A stretch of 64,000 bases of DNA. It comes from Opeltia flavorubescens (lineage: Eukaryota; Ascomycota; Lecanoromycetes; Teloschistales; Teloschistaceae). Position 1 is the stretch's first letter, and the number at the start of each line of letters is the position of its first letter. A program made the position numbers and the translations under genes. Shown here in pieces: positions 63,420 through 64,000 of this stretch. The DNA lies in assembly GCA_000442125.1 (NCBI GenBank), contig KE546979.1, forward strand, positions 806,001-870,000, written 5' to 3'. Below the pieces are notes generated by a model. That model had not been told where the DNA came from. It saw only the letters and a list, made by a program, of their open reading frames with translations, and ran no database searches.

Positions 63420-64000
63420 TTAAGATCGTCTATAAATATTTAAAAAGTAAAGACTTATAAAATAAATTAGTTTTATATAATATATCTCGAATATAGATTT
63501 TATAAAAAGACCCGACGGTTAAAAAATAGCGATAATAAATATAACTATAAAAAGCGGTACTATAATAATAGTAGGGACCGAGAAAAACAGATTAATACTT
63601 AGGAGAGAAATTATAAGGCTAATATATATAATAATAATAACTTCTAAGGAATAAAGGGTAACCGATTTATAATAAGTAGGTATAGTTTTATTTTAATAAA
63701 ATTAAATATTTCTTCTATAATAGATATATATAATAATTAAAAAAGTTACTATTAAGTTATTTAATATAGAAATTTCTATAAACCTAGTTTAAAATAAAAA
63801 TATAAGCTTTTATAAAATAGAAGTGTATTTTTAATTCTAATTAACGATTCTTTTCCTATTAGTAAAAGACGGTTAAAAATACTACTAGTTAGTTATAAAA
63901 AAGAGATCTTTATTATTAATTCCGATAATAGGAAAGAAATTATATTAATAAAAGATTTTTCCCTAAATAATAGCGTTATTATAGGTTTAAAAAAAGAATT
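63420..64000 (+). pseudogene. Relic reading frame running off the window end
   Basis: One plus-strand frame from about 63420 to the end has only TAA/TAG stops and reads as a low-complexity, basic and Asn-rich protein: Y-R-F-Y-K-K-T-R-R-L-K-N-S-D-N-K, K-K-R-Y-Y-N-N-S-R-D-R-E-K-Q, N-N-N-N-F. Later text includes N-D-S-F-P-I-S-K-R-R and I-I-N-S-D-N-R-K-E-I-I-L. The mix of Arg, Asp, Glu and Lys is unusual for this AT background and suggests a decayed coding region, perhaps the nucleic-acid-binding part of a Gag. TGA is rare everywhere here, so lack of TGA alone proves little. Confidence 0.35.

Noticed and set aside
26403-64000. Long frames without TGA as evidence of genes
   Set aside because: RIP removes TG everywhere, so TGA is rare in every frame. 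Lack of TGA alone does not indicate coding.

Overview
The window looks like an AT-rich, repeat-filled compartment of a filamentous ascomycete (Pezizomycotina) genome. CA and TG dinucleotides are almost gone, TA is in great excess, CG partly survives, and in nearly every relic coding frame the stops are TAA or TAG where Gln (CAA/CAG) or Trp codons are expected. This is the footprint of repeat-induced point mutation (RIP). I see no intact gene, tRNA, rRNA or CRISPR array.

Layout. 1-3040 is a mutated AT desert. 3041-19021 is a minus-strand Ty3/Gypsy chromovirus (copy 1; 205-bp LTRs at 3046-3250 and 18812-19016; target duplication GAGGG). It is split by a second, plus-strand Gypsy element at 4900-13672 (175-bp LTRs, 5-bp target duplication GTAGA/ATAGA). 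After a 171-bp spacer comes copy 2 of the first family, also minus strand, at 19198-26397 (7.2 kb, target duplication ATAAT). From 26403 to 64000 there is a deeply mutated AT desert. It holds a GGGTCGGGTC-rich cluster, three diverged copies of one module, three tandem repeats whose periods are multiples of three, and a relic reading frame that runs off the end.

The plus-strand element is the best preserved. One reading frame can be followed for about 6.2 kb without a net frameshift: Gag, a Cys/His finger whose ligand codons have all become Tyr codons, protease, reverse transcriptase (YVDD now YVNN), RNase H, integrase (D, D-35-E spacing intact) and a chromodomain. Behind pol, in the position where env sits in retroviruses, lies a second relic ORF of about 456 codons. 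It has 10-residue repeats, a nuclear-localisation-like KKKRKRKPG and an acidic tail. The related 7.2-kb family has no equivalent.

The order of events can be read from the sequence. Copies 1 and 2 inserted independently (different target duplications), the 8.8-kb element then landed in the integrase region of copy 1, and RIP acted on all of it. Nothing here should now encode a working transposition protein.
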